Assembly: GCA_036245805.1 (NCBI GenBank)
Contig: BTRK01000005.1
Coordinates: 35,631,469-35,695,468, forward strand
Source: Pristionchus mayeri
Lineage: Eukaryota; Nematoda; Chromadorea; Rhabditida; Neodiplogasteridae
Length of the DNA: 64,000 nucleotides
Reading direction: 5' to 3'
The position numbers were made by a program, and so were the translations under genes. Under the pieces are notes generated by a model. The model worked only from the letters and a program-made list of their open reading frames with translations, searched no databases and was not told the origin of the DNA. Positions 11,144-22,371 of the stretch are shown here, one piece after another (the stretch's first letter is position 1; each line of letters begins with the position of its first letter).

Positions 11144-11387
11144 TGTACGCGTGCGCGAGCAACTGGAACATACAAGAGTGGAGCGCCGACTCGGAATACC
11201 CTCAGACGAGATCTGCTCGTGGTACGAGAAAAGAAACGAGCAAGAGGAGGAAATCGAGGGAGAGGAAGGTGAAGAATGCGAGTACGATGAATACGAGGAG
11301 GGAGAAGAAGATGGAAATGAAAGTGATGGAGGGGAAGGAGAGGAGGGTGACTACGGGGAGCGAGAAACCGATAATGACACGGATTGA
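11144..11387 (+). CDS. 3' exon, acidic protein with possible homeodomain-like start
   Basis: Follows an acceptor-like TAG at 11141-11143 and runs to a TGA. The first third is basic/helical (REQLEHTRVERRLGIPSDE, then CSWYEKRNEQ). The rest is extremely Glu/Asp/Gly-rich. The WYEKRNE block resembles helix 3 of a very divergent homeodomain. An AATAAA signal lies about 60 bases downstream. An upstream exon may be near 8170-8267, ending in a GTTAGC donor, with the palindrome at 8494-10850 in the intron; phase is consistent only for one of the two open frames there. Confidence 0.4.
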
Positions 11388-11448
11388 GCCGATAAAGAAC
11401 GAATAATTGACCTTTACGTTTTCACAGTTGTACTACGATTGTTATTGT

Positions 11449-11454
11449 AATAAA
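11449..11454 (+). promoter_or_regulatory. Polyadenylation signal AATAAA
   Basis: Canonical hexamer about 60 bases after the stop of the acidic exon, at the usual distance for a nematode 3' UTR. Confidence 0.45.
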
Positions 11455-11459
11455 GTTGA

Positions 11460-12460
11460 ACGAAAAAAGTGGTAGGATGGCTCTCACAAAGACGAGATAA
11501 CTATGGAAACGATCGATCAGTCATAAAAAAACAACGCGGGAACGGTAAAGTGAGCGCATGCTGCTTGAACCACGTTCAAAAACGTCGAATGAGGGGTAAA
11601 GAAGCGACATATAATTGCAGCAAGTGAATTCAAATGGCAAAATCGAGATAAAACTCTATGAAAACGCGCAAAACGCCGACAAGCGCCGGCTGGCCCCGGC
11701 CAGTGGGCGTGGCTTCCCCCGCGTACTTTCGATAGCAGGAGTAGTCAACAAGTGAACTGACGGAACGATTTAATTGGTTACTGTAGGTTTGCTAAATTAT
11801 TTTAAATATTTATTTTTATTATTTTTTAAATATTTTTACTTCACTCAATAAAATTAACAGAAAGGAATGAAAAAACAAAGAATTGTATTTCACTTCAAAC
11901 TCCCTTTAAGAAGGCATCCAACATACGTTAACGGGTGGACTAAAATTAAAAATCTGGTACAACGAAACTTGCGTATGTTCGGAACATCGATATTTTTCAT
12001 TCCTTCAAATATCGATCGCATACGCAACGCATACTTTCCATGCGTCGCGGTACGAATCTACCCAGTGGCCGTCCCTCTCTTTATCGGTTGGTCGGATCCC
12101 TGCGATCTCTCAGTCATGCGCATATCTCCCTCTACATTCTTTGATATCTTGGGCTCCCACATCACAGTATTGGAATCCATTATTATTATTTGAGTATTTT
12201 GTTAGGCGAGTGGTTGGTTTTTTGCGCGGCGTGCCTCTCTCAAGCGTGGTTCGATTCCTTCGCATAGCATCTCCTCTCTCTATAACAGTTTCGCGTCCCG
12301 TCTCATGATTACGCACTCCATTGTTCATACATATTTTTGATACATATTTTTCCTGATCCCTCTCAAATTAGGAAAAATATGTATCATTATTATTTGATAT
12401 GATTTCTTACCAATCATTTGTTATCATTATAATAGAATCAGATTGCTCCACTACTCGCAA
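11460..12460. other. No gene seen
   Basis: Intergenic sequence. An open segment at 11867-12193 has no coding character that I can see. Confidence 0.35.
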
Positions 12461-13718
12461 ATGATCACCGTTAACGAAGATGTGAAGATTGATGTGATTG
12501 CTAACAATAAGGTATGTGTTTAATGATCAATAAAAAAATACATGACCAACACTAGACAGCATGAAACTCATTGATCTAATTTCAGAAGACCTTCCTTGAC
12601 CTTCCGAACGAGATACTGACAACAATCATTTCTGAACTTAAATTGGTCGATCGAACTTTTCTCGGCTCTGTTAACAAACGTTTCAAATTGCTCGAACGAA
12701 AAGTTGGAAGCGAAAATTTGACAAAGTAGAAGTGCAAATGGTGAAAAATAATTAAGAGCAACACGCTTGTTTTTGGAAAAATCATTATTTATAAATCAAT
12801 TTTCCAGACCACCGGAACCATAACAGTTCACGATGGAAATCGGATGAACGTAATATCAAGTAAATTGGCAAACTACTTCCATCTGGGCGAATCAAATTCG
12901 CTTAATATCGGGGTAAGGACCTTCACTTGATTGAAAAAATATTCACAATTACTAGACATTCTCCAATCTTAATAATGTCAGGGTGAAAATGGAGGATTTC
13001 AAGTGCCGGAAACTATTTTGGGAGCATTGAAGAACCTTTGATTTCATTGCCTGAGTGCCATATTACAAGACGATTCTATACAGAGGTGTGCCTAACAATT
13101 TACATGAAAACAAAGAGCGATCATTTCAGAATCCTTGTTCAATTGACTCAAAATCAGACTCATCTTAATAATGTGTTTATCACATTCCTTTATGACGGCG
13201 CAAATATCGACAGTGCAAAGGAAATGCTCATGAGCTTTCCACTTATGGATACGTGCACGATCTACTCAGATGTGAGTAGTGTTATAATGCCAACTTTTCT
13301 AGTTCAAGTGGATCAAGTGGACAGGATCCAATCTTCAGTGATTCCGTCTTGGAATATCTCGTCAGTAAATCTTCATCAGTTAAGGTTTTCGGTAGATGAA
13401 CTAACAGCCGATGGACTGGCGAAGATTTTCCAGGCAAATATTTTCATATTTTGTGTGTTGCTATATAACATCAGATTTTCCAATTCTTTACCGTTTCAGG
13501 TTGTATGTGATTCTGATCAGTACAAAACTTTTAATGTCAAGATGCTCAAGAACGAGCTGGCGCTGTGCATGGAGAAGCTTGACAGCTCCAAATTCTCTCT
13601 CAATCCAATCAATTGCACTGTGGAGCATCGCGAATCTGGGGCATACTTGAAGTATCAATATTGGGCTGATTCTGCATTTTTGGAGATTCGTTCTTCCATG
13701 CCGGAGAACAGGAATTGA
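12461..13718 (+). pseudogene. F-box/FTH-type pseudogene, paralogue of 50879-53594
   Basis: Seven exons align one-to-one with the intact gene at 50879-53594: 12461-12511, 12586-12740, 12808-12912, 12982-13085, 13130-13271, 13325-13433 and 13500-13718. Exon 2 encodes the F-box (FLDLPNEILTTII). The last exon matches the C-terminal FTH/DUF38-like part (NCTVEHRESGAYL). Intact members would recruit substrates to SCF ligases. Lesions: exon 2 is 155 nt against 156 (a 1-base loss giving an in-frame stop), exon 4 has TGA where the paralogue has CGA, and exon 6 is 8 nt shorter. Exons 3, 4 and 5 keep the lengths of the paralogue. The GC-type donor after exon 6 is shared. Confidence 0.85.
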
Positions 13719-14681
13719 ATCACAACCTAGGCATCATCTAGAAAACGAATTTTGATTTTCTTCGCTGAATGTTTCGTGAAATTCTAGCCAATAAATGGTT
13801 ATCTTACTCGCATAAATTAATAAAGATGAACTCCCAGCAATTTGATATTTTCGAAAAAAAATTAATTACAAATCCAAAATTCAAACAGTCCTCTTGTGCA
13901 TAAAAGTTATCTGCATTCACGCCGAGTTAATGTTCCAGTTGATAGTCGTGAAAGAACGCTCGGTGGTGTAGTCCGGAGGGGACGATTACTGCACGGCGTT
14001 TTACAGGGGGTGAGCGAGAGATGAGAGAGCTCAGAGAAAGAGAGCAAATCTCTCGCAAATTTACTTCCTCATCGCTGCCCGAATCGATGTCGAATCGGCC
14101 AACTCCAGACTCTCGCTATTGGTCTCGAAGCGAATGTTTTTCTGGAAATTTGCCAGAACGCCGTGTACTGCCAGCACAACGAATCACTGCTGGATAAACT
14201 GCTTCCAGCAAACCGACTAGTGTCCATAATCTGACCACACAAGCCGACGGTGATCTCCCATGAACGCTATCTCACCAGTAATACAGATAGGATATTAAAT
14301 TGGGCATAATATAATATCGGGCCATTTTGAGAACAATACAGAGAATGAAATCGAATGAGAGTGCGATTTCGATTTTTTAAATCATTCCAGCATATGAATA
14401 ATTGAGATAATTATAATGGTAAATTCACTGTGATTTATGGTGCTCGCAGAGGCAAATAACAGATGTATTCGAAAACGTTTCGAAACATTCGTCAAAGAGA
14501 TAGGTGAAAATGCATATTCAATTACAAAAAAAGAGAACTGTTTCGGATTAATCATCAGGTCAAATCAAGTCTTCACTGATCGAGCGGCGGAGAGTTGTTG
14601 AATTAACTCAGCGAACGCATGCTTTCGCTCTGAAAATTTTTGTATTTTGTTTATATTTAAAACCTAATTTTTTATAATAAA
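13719..14681. other. Intergenic, with a duplicated exon fragment
   Basis: About 14030-14115 (complement strand) repeats, with changes, the exon at 21057-21129 (protein text DSGSDEE). An adjacent block around ACGGCGTTTTACAGG also matches near 20990. This is a small dispersed duplication of part of the 17.4-22.4 kb gene. No intact gene. Confidence 0.5.
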
Positions 14682-15117
14682 TTGCTATATTACCAGTAAC
14701 CCGTAAGCTTTTTTTGTTGGAGGGTTTGTGAGGGCGTGGGAGTGGGGGCGCTGGGAGCGGCAACGGGGCACTTGCCCATTACGCACATGTGCAGCTTTGG
14801 TCCCCTCGGCAAAATTTTCAGGACGCCAAAAAAACATGCGTGATTTTGTCCGTGTGTTCGGGTGACGTTATTTGCGCAACAACCGCGCACTCCTTTAGCA
14901 GTCCAAAAGTGCGCTTCGGCTTCTGAGGCCCACGCGAGTAAATGTGCGAAAACGGAAACCGATCGATTACCGTACACCCCAAAAGTCAACTGGGGCAACT
15001 ATTATTCCAAGTTGCGCATTCATGTATTTTTGAAAAACGCAGCAATTAAATTATTTCTTTGGTTAATAATGACCGCCCTATTATTTAAAAATTTTAGAAA
15101 ATACTTTTGTATTTTTA

Positions 15118-15195
15118 TCATGGCTGAGTGGCTAACGCGGTGGACTGACAAACACAAAGTTGGGGGTTCGATGCCTGTCTGCGTAAAAACGTTTT
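15118..15195 (+). ncRNA. tRNA-like segment, repeat copy 1
   Basis: Contains an A-box-like TGGCTGAGTGGC and a B-box-like GGTTCGATGCC, the internal RNA polymerase III promoter spacing of tRNA genes. It resembles a tRNA-Ser/Leu body but shows no proper acceptor stem or variable arm. Probably a tRNA-derived head of a repeat, not a functional tRNA. Confidence 0.4.
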
Positions 15196-15874
15196 TCTAA
15201 GCTTCGAAAAGCCTGGGAATGGTGGTAAAAATTATTTTTTATTACGGTAGGACATAATTAGCGTTGGGTCAGATATTTTTCGCTGTGGCAAAGATATGCC
15301 TAAGATTTTTCAAACTGAAAGGACTGTATCCAAGTTATGAGTCCGTTATTTTAAGCTCATAAAACATACAGTTGTCTACTTCTGACGGAACGTAGTTCCC
15401 CGTTGATTTAGACGTAGTTGCCCGCTAGTTGCTACATTACCAGTAACCCGTAAGCTTTTTTGCTGGAGGGTTTGTGGGGGTGTGGGAGTGGGGGCGCTAG
15501 GAGCGGCAACGGGGCATATGTCCATTATGCACAAGTGCAGCTTTGGTCCCCTCGGCAAAATTTTCAGGACGTCAAAAAAACAAGGGTTTGTCCGTGTGTC
15601 CGGGTTACGGTAGCTACTCAGTTCACCGCAACCAAAACTCTTGCACCGTATCCACAATCCTATAGTGTTGTTCGGTTTGCTTAGCCGCGGCAAATCTATT
15701 CAGAGTATCTTGTACCAATCGATTATCGTACTCCCCAAAAGTCAACTGGGGCAACTATTATTCCAAGTTGCGCATTCATGACTTTTTCAAAAACGCAGCA
15801 ATTAAATTGTCTCTTTTGTAAATCATGACCGTCATATTATTTGAAAAATTTTGAAACTATTTTCGTATTTTTAT

Positions 15875-15950
15875 CATAGCCGAGTGGTTAAGGAGATGGA
15901 CTGGCAAACACGAAGTTAAGGGTTCGGTGCCCGTCGGCGTCAAAACGTTT
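15875..15950 (+). ncRNA. tRNA-like segment, repeat copy 2
   Basis: A-box-like TAGCCGAGTGGTT and B-box-like GGTTCGGTGCC; the T-arm can form GGG/CCC pairing. Same position in the repeat unit as the other two copies. Confidence 0.4.
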
Positions 15951-16630
15951 TGCTATGCTTCGGAAAGCCATGCAATGGCGGGGAAAATAATTTGTGATTA
16001 CGGTAGGTCAAAATTAGCGCTAGGTCAGATATTATTCGACCGGTCATGCATATGACTGTCGAATTTGTAACTTTTTTCGAATATTTACAGCAGTGTATAC
16101 AAGTAATGAGTCCGTTATTTTAAGCCTATTAGCATAGTTCCCCGCATGTAACAGAACGTAGTGGCCCGCTAGTTGCTACATTACCAGTAACCCGTAAGCT
16201 TTTTTGCTGGAGGGTTTGTGGGAGTGTGAGAGTGGGGGCGCTAGGACCGGCAACGGGGCACTTGCCCATTACGCACAAGTGCAGCTTTGGTCCCCTCGGC
16301 AAAATTTTCAGGAGGTTAAAAAAACATGTGTATGTCCGTGTGTTCAGGTTACGGTAGCCACTCATTTCTTCGCCACCAAAACCCGCGCATTGTATCCACA
16401 ATCCAATAGTGCTGATCGACTTGCTTGCCCGCGGCAACTCTATTCCCAGAATTTCGTACCAATCGATTGCCGTATTCCTTGAAAGTCAACTCGGTCAGAT
16501 CTTTTTCCGTGGAGCAACCTATTTCGCAATACTTTACGACTTTTTGAAAAACGGCGTATTTAAATTGTTTGTTTGGTAAATCATGATTGTCCTTGAATTT
16601 AATGTTTTTAGAAAAATATTTCAAGATTTT

Positions 16631-16705
16631 ATCATGGCCGAGTGGCTAAAGCGATGGACTGTAAAACGAAAAGTTGGGAATTCGGTGCCCGTCGGCGTCA
16701 AAACG
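16631..16705 (+). ncRNA. tRNA-like segment, repeat copy 3
   Basis: A-box-like TGGCCGAGTGGCT and a weakened B box (ATTCGGTGCCC). The most diverged of the three. Confidence 0.35.
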
Positions 16706-16929
16706 TTTTGCCATGCTTCGAAAAGCCAGGCAATGGTAGGGAAAATAATTTGTGATTACGGTAGGTCAAAATTAGCGCTGGGTCGGATATAATTCGATGA
16801 GTCACAGATTTTACTGTCGAATTTGTAACTTTTTTCGAGTATTTACAGAAGTGTATCCAAGTTATGAGTCCGTTATTTTAAGCCCATTCGCATAGTTCCC
16901 CGCCTGAAACAGAACGTAGTTCCCCGCTA

Positions 16930-17374
16930 GTTGCATACCATACCATAAACTGAAAGCTTTTTTGACTGGAGCTTTCGTTTCGAAAGGGATTTTGATAGTA
17001 TGTCCCCATCCGGAATACAAGGTTATTACGCGAAAAAAATTTCCGAAATTTCCAGAAGAAAAATTTTTACGACCAAAAAATAGGTGTTGGTCTGTCAGTT
17101 TGTCCACAGTATCCCATAGTGGCGTTGGGTCAGATCTTGTGTCAGACTCATGATTTCATCGGAGGATCGAAACAAAACATTGATACTCTACTGCTACAGT
17201 AACCGTAAGCTACAGTAAACCGTAGCCGGGGTCAGACGCTGGGTCAGATTCCTGATTTTGTCTGCGGATGGTTGCAAAAAACGTGAGAACCACGATTTTG
17301 CAGGCATTTTGCATCATCCAAATGGGAATATTTTCTAAATATTCAGGGAATTTTATAAGAGGCGTAGTTGCCCA
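16930..17374. other. No gene seen
   Basis: Partial fourth copy of the upstream repeat at the left, then sequence with short TACGGTA/TACCGTA-like boxes. No exon supported. Confidence 0.35.
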
Positions 17375-20300
17375 CTAGTTCAATACTGAAAAATTAAACG
17401 CACTTGAGAATCCGACCTGATAGGACTGATATTTTCCACTTGGCCACTTCGATTCTGTAATTTGGAAATTGTTTTCAGAAATCTTTATGTTTTTCTTTAC
17501 GTTTCTTGAATTGAGAAATGGGTAAAAAGCATAAAACGGCACTACTATCTCATGAACTCTCAGTCTCGAAATTCTACAAGTCGTGAGATTCTACAGGTGA
17601 ATGCAAAGATGAAGAGACCATAAAACCAATTTTTCAGCAATTCAAAGATACCGATAATACATCTTACCTGGATAATGCGAGAATCTCTTCTTCTATCGGA
17701 CAAGTTCAGAGGTATACTCATCTCGTTCGGTAGACGGAAGGATTCCTCCGCTCGGTCCACTAGAGATTCGCCTGAAATTTGCTATTTTTTCACTGCCAAA
17801 CATCAGAAAACGCTCATTAATCGCAATTTTATAGCAAAAATTTGGTAAAGTAAAAAAAATGTTCACTAATCGCTCTCTAATAGCCGTGCTGATCGACATT
17901 TTATGTGAGCTAAGGATGGTTTGGCAGGAAATACCTCTCCTCATGCTACACTCTCTCTCACATATTTTATCGGCGAGATAGTATGTAGGATGAGAAAAAA
18001 AAATTTCTTGCGAAGCCATCACTAACGAAAATGCGGAATGATGAATCTGTTCAATGCTCGCGCTCTCTCTCCCTCTAGTAATTTAACTGATTAAGGTAGC
18101 GTGTGAGATGAAAATGTGATTAGTATCGACTCCTCAAAACGCACCAGCTCCATCATAGGACTCGTCGTCGTACAGTGGAGTGGAGCGAGAAGGAGTCGAG
18201 CGGTAGGGACGAGCTGAAATCGTATATTTGTACATTTATTTTCTTTGCTGACAAACTCGAAAAAAAGATGAGAAAGAATGAACAATGGTGGAAAGAGCTG
18301 AAATCGCATCACTCTTTCTACCATTGTTTTCCTATCAGGTTTAACACGCCTAAAGAAAAAATCGAAAACCACATGGGGACAATACTCTTCATAACTCTCG
18401 ACTCTCTCGTTTCGTCAATTTCTTGATTGGAAGATTCAGAATACTTCGTTATATCGTTAGTAATGACTAAATTTTCCTGAATCATCTTCACTTATCGTTA
18501 TTCGAATCCCCGTGACAAGCACTACTGTACAATATAAAACTTACCAGTAGGCGTAGTGAACATTGGAGCAGCAGAAAATTGTCCACTCGGAGGTCCTAGA
18601 GCATTAGTTTGCTGAAGAGACTGCTGCACAAGATCAAGGGGATAAACAAATGGCGATGGTGGAAGCTGTGGCTGCTGAGGGGACTGATCAGGAAGATGCG
18701 TAAAGGGGAAGCTTGGCACTGTTTGCTGAGGGAACAACGACGTGGGCAGAGGAGTAGATGACACCTGCGGACCCTGCTGATGGTGGTGTTCCTGATTCTC
18801 ATGATGACGGTGAGCAGGTGGCTGCTGCATTGGCTGTGGAGGAGGAGGAGGAGCCATGAATGTGGGGTGATGTTGATTATGATCCTGATGGTGCTGCTGA
18901 TGGTGGTGGGGTGTGTTGGGGAAATGGGGGAATCCAGGCGTAGGCTGAGGAGCGTAGGAGGGGGAGTAGTGCGGGGAGTGGAGATGTTGGTTCATGAGGA
19001 ACCTCTGATGTGCCATCATTCCAGGGTCGGGATATCTCGGGGAGGCGTAGGGATGGTGCTGCATCAGGCCCACCGCTGGGTACTGGTAGCTGCTGCAAAA
19101 TGAGTGGATTTTATATCTTTACAATGCAACATTTGAAATATTGCCATAGTTGCCCAACACTGGCGGCAAGGTGCTTTCAAACCATGACCCCCTACTCATG
19201 GTTCCGCACTGCGCCCCACGAATAGTGGGGCGCAGTGCGGAACGACGTATAGGGGGTCATGGTCAAAAATCGAATGGTAGGTCAATGGAAGGTCAAGACT
19301 AGGTACCGTACCCAATCGATAGTACAGTACCCTTAGATACCGTATACCACTACCGTAATCCCCGAATATCGCAAACTAACTTTATTTTTAAAAAGTCCTG
19401 GTACCATGCCCAATCGATTATACAGTACTCAAGTAACTACCGTAACCCAGTTCCTTGGGTCAGATCCAGTTCCTTGGGTCAAACATTTTTCTAAAAATCC
19501 AAATTTGAGCAGACAATTATTTTAAAGTATTCTACCGTACCTCTAATTAGTGGTGAATCATGGTATGATTGGTTTAGGATTTTTTAAAAAAATGTTTGAC
19601 ATTTTTAGAAAAATGTTTGACCCAAGGAACTGGATCTGACCCAAGGAACTGGGTTACGGTAGTTACTTGAGTACTGTATAATCGATTGGGCATGGTACCA
19701 GGACTTTTTAAAAATAAAGTTAGTTTGCGATATTCGGGGATTACGGTAGTGGTATACGGTATCTAAGGGTACTGTACTATCGATTGGGTACGGTACCTAG
19801 TCTTGACCTTCCATTGACCTACCATTCGATTTTTGACCATGACCCCCTACGTCGTTCCGCACTGCGCCCCACTATTCGTGGGGCGCAGTGCGGAACCATG
19901 AGTAGGGGGTCATGGGTGTCGCCGCCGGCGTGGGCAACTATGAATATTGCATATGTTTACTGTCTAAAGTTCGCGAAACATGCAGTAAGACATTATACGA
20001 AAAGACGTGTATTTAGAGTGCAGTTGGTGGAAGTGAAAGAGTGAACCTCAGTCCGTTCTGGCCCATGCGAAGGCTGAGATTATCCATCTCTAGATCCGCC
20101 TTCTCTTGGAACAATTTGTTGATGATTTCACTGAAATTTGTAATTTTTCTATCTTAATTTTAATTATTTATAAACTTAACAGATTGACATTAACATGGTT
20201 TGATTGTAGTATTTTTCCAGACGATGACAGTTAAATGTATTTTTCCTCTCACATCACATCCTACCCTGTACAATACCGTGTAGTAAAAAAAGGATTCCGC

Positions 20301-22371
20301 AATGCATCATCTCCAAACTTGCTTACTCTTTCTTCTTATTCCTCCTGCTCTCTTCATCTTTCTCTCGTTGCACCAGCAGAGCGGCCGTCTTCATCTCTTC
20401 GTACTTCTTCTTCAGTTTCTCCTCTTTCTCCTTCATTTCCCTTCTGAGATCCTGTATGATCTGAAATATTGCCATTCGATTAGTTTGTCAAACCGTTTTC
20501 TTTTGGTAACATTTGATGGAACTATGTTGGATGAGAACTGTGATATGATGCCGCATTTGATATATCAAAGATGGCATGACGTCATAGCTCTCATCCGACC
20601 TAGTGCACTTTTGATTGCACCCTCAGCCGCATTCGTTAACAGAGTCATTACAGAGCATTAAGAAAAATGTTTAGCTTTCTCTGCACTCTCCCATCTCTTG
20701 CCCCTCCTAGGATAAAGTCAGCTACATGCTTCATCCCGAGCTGATATCTCCTCATCTATATTCCCTCACTCTCACCCCCCTCTCTCAACTCTCTCATTCT
20801 CTCACTGGGTTTCCCTCACTCTCATATCTCCAGGGCGTTCTAAATTGGGTGGGCGAGAAAAAGAGAGGGCAAAGAAAACAAGCGATTTTGGAAATTTTCC
20901 ATCCATTTCTCAACGGCTGGTAAATTGCCAAGTCTTTTATTTTTACCGGCCCGGCTCTTGTCCTGACGCGAATGTTTAAATGCGTAATGGCTGTAAAACG
21001 CCGTCACTCACCCCCCCCCCGCTATCCAAAGTTGAGTACCGTGTTGTAACTCGTACCTTTTCACGTGCTGACTTCTCCTCATCGCTGCCCGAATCGATTT
21101 CGAATCGGCGAACTCCAGACATCTCTCTTCTAGACGATCGCAGGCCCTCAGATGATCGATTTATATGCCTGAATACGGCATTGATCCGAGGATACTGTAG
21201 CCTACTGTGCACTTACCCTCGCGAACTCATGCGACGATCGATATCAATTCGGGGCATGCGGTTTTCCTCATCCTCGGCCATCTCAAAGAGAATGAAATTG
21301 CATTGGTCAGATCCTTGAAAGAGACTTGTGTTTACAATCGTTCTCACTGTGCTCTATCCGATTTAGTATTTGAACCTCTTTCGGGCCCCGCTATGTCTCG
21401 TTCAAAAAGTCCATCCTGTCCTTGTTGCTTTTCCTTGTACTAGATAGCATCAATGCTTAATGGGAGAGGGCGCCACTACTATGGCTCTCTTTCTCACCAA
21501 CATGGAAAAGCGAGAGATCACACAAGACTGAGAGAGCCAGTGCCCCTTTTGAACCAGGGATGAAAGAAATGGTCTCTTCATTCAGCCCGTTCTCTCAAAT
21601 TGGTGAGAAAGTGAATTGAAAAAGGCATTTCTTGCGAGTGGATCCCTATTTTGAACTCCGATAGGAACTACAGTTAGGGAAACGAAGCAGTGGTCTCTTT
21701 TCATCCTATACACTCCCTCTCTCTTGCCAAACGAACAGTCGAAAGAGCACGCGAAATCGAGAGTCCATGCATATTTTGAACTCTAATAAGAACCCACCTC
21801 TGCTCCCGTGCACGACTTGGATCCCTTCGGCATCCTCCTTCCCACTGACTGCGCGTAGGCATGAATGTGCTCCTCCTCATCACTGTGCGTCGAGTTCCGC
21901 CTCTGCCGTCGCTGCAAGCAATTATGTTAGGGTATTCGAGTAATGTATCGAATGGTTTCGATTGGATTTACATGCACCCTATCCCGGCCAGGTCTGGCGA
22001 AAGTTGGAAATTCCAGACTGAATCTGCCTAAATAGACACTGGCCTAGTAGTTTTCTCCAGCGAGCCCAGTCTCGAAAACGGGATGCACTTTTACAATTAC
22101 CTTTTATCCCGGCATTCCCCCCTGCCATTTCCTATGGTCTCGGTGTGAGAAGAGTCAATACGTGTTTACCCATCTCACATTAATCAATAGTGTCCCTTCG
22201 CACCACTGAGAGTAAATACAATACATATTTTCGGTATTCCAGCACTGTATCGATTGGTACCTGTTGATGTCTCCTCTCTCTGGGCTCTTCAAAATAGACC
22301 GTGCTGGGCCGGTTCTGGTCCCTCGTCTTATCACCTTTCTTCTTGCCGAACAACGTACTGAAGATGCCCAT
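17375..22371 (-). CDS. Multi-exon gene, coiled coil plus Gln/Pro/His-rich region
   Basis: Exons with compatible phases, in order: 22371-22261 (MGIFSTLFGKKKGDK), 21911-21798, 21281-21217, 21129-21057 (RFEIDSGSDEE), 20460-20327 (Lys/Glu-rich coiled coil), 20130-20047, 19092-18545 (Gln, Pro, His and Met-rich, about 183 residues), 17771-17668 (RAEESFRLPNEM). A last exon 17590-17375 is open and in phase but has little coding character, so the 3' end is doubtful. The acceptor before 21281 is weak (TTTGAG), so the first two exons could be a separate gene. Function unknown. A low-complexity region next to a coiled coil suggests a scaffold or RNA/chromatin-associated protein, but that is inference. 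The N-terminus resembles the gene at 54473. The intron between 20047 and 19092 contains a foldback element. Confidence 0.6.
19145..19942. repeat. Foldback element, CATAG family, perfect 8-bp duplication
   Basis: A 798-bp palindrome with termini CATAGTTGCCCA and TGGGCAACTATG. It is flanked on both sides by AATATTGC, a perfect 8-bp target-site duplication. It lies in an intron. Its interior boxes (TACCGTA, CCAATCGAT, GGGTCAGATCC) match the element at 8788-9567. The 8-bp duplication would fit a hAT-type transposase acting in trans; no transposase is present. Confidence 0.9.
22025..22100. repeat. Dispersed repeat copy, shared with 1235-1312
   Basis: Matches the copy at 1235-1312 around GACACTGGCCTAG and CCCAGTCTCGAA. 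It lies in the first intron of the 17.4-22.4 kb gene. Confidence 0.5.

Larger units (their letters stand above)
14682..16929. repeat. Three tandem copies of a ~745-bp unit
   Basis: Units start near 14682, 15429 and 16173 with TTACCAGTAACCCGTAAGC, and the third ends near 16929 where a partial fourth begins. Spacings are about 747 and 744. Each unit carries a GC-rich block, a conserved run of complement-strand frame (KILPRGPKLH) and one tRNA-like segment. The frames differ by indels and stops, so they are not annotated as genes. Confidence 0.85.

Noticed and set aside
18780..19103. Plus-strand frame opposite the Gln/Pro/His-rich exon
   Set aside because: Shadow of low-complexity codons; no splice or homology support.
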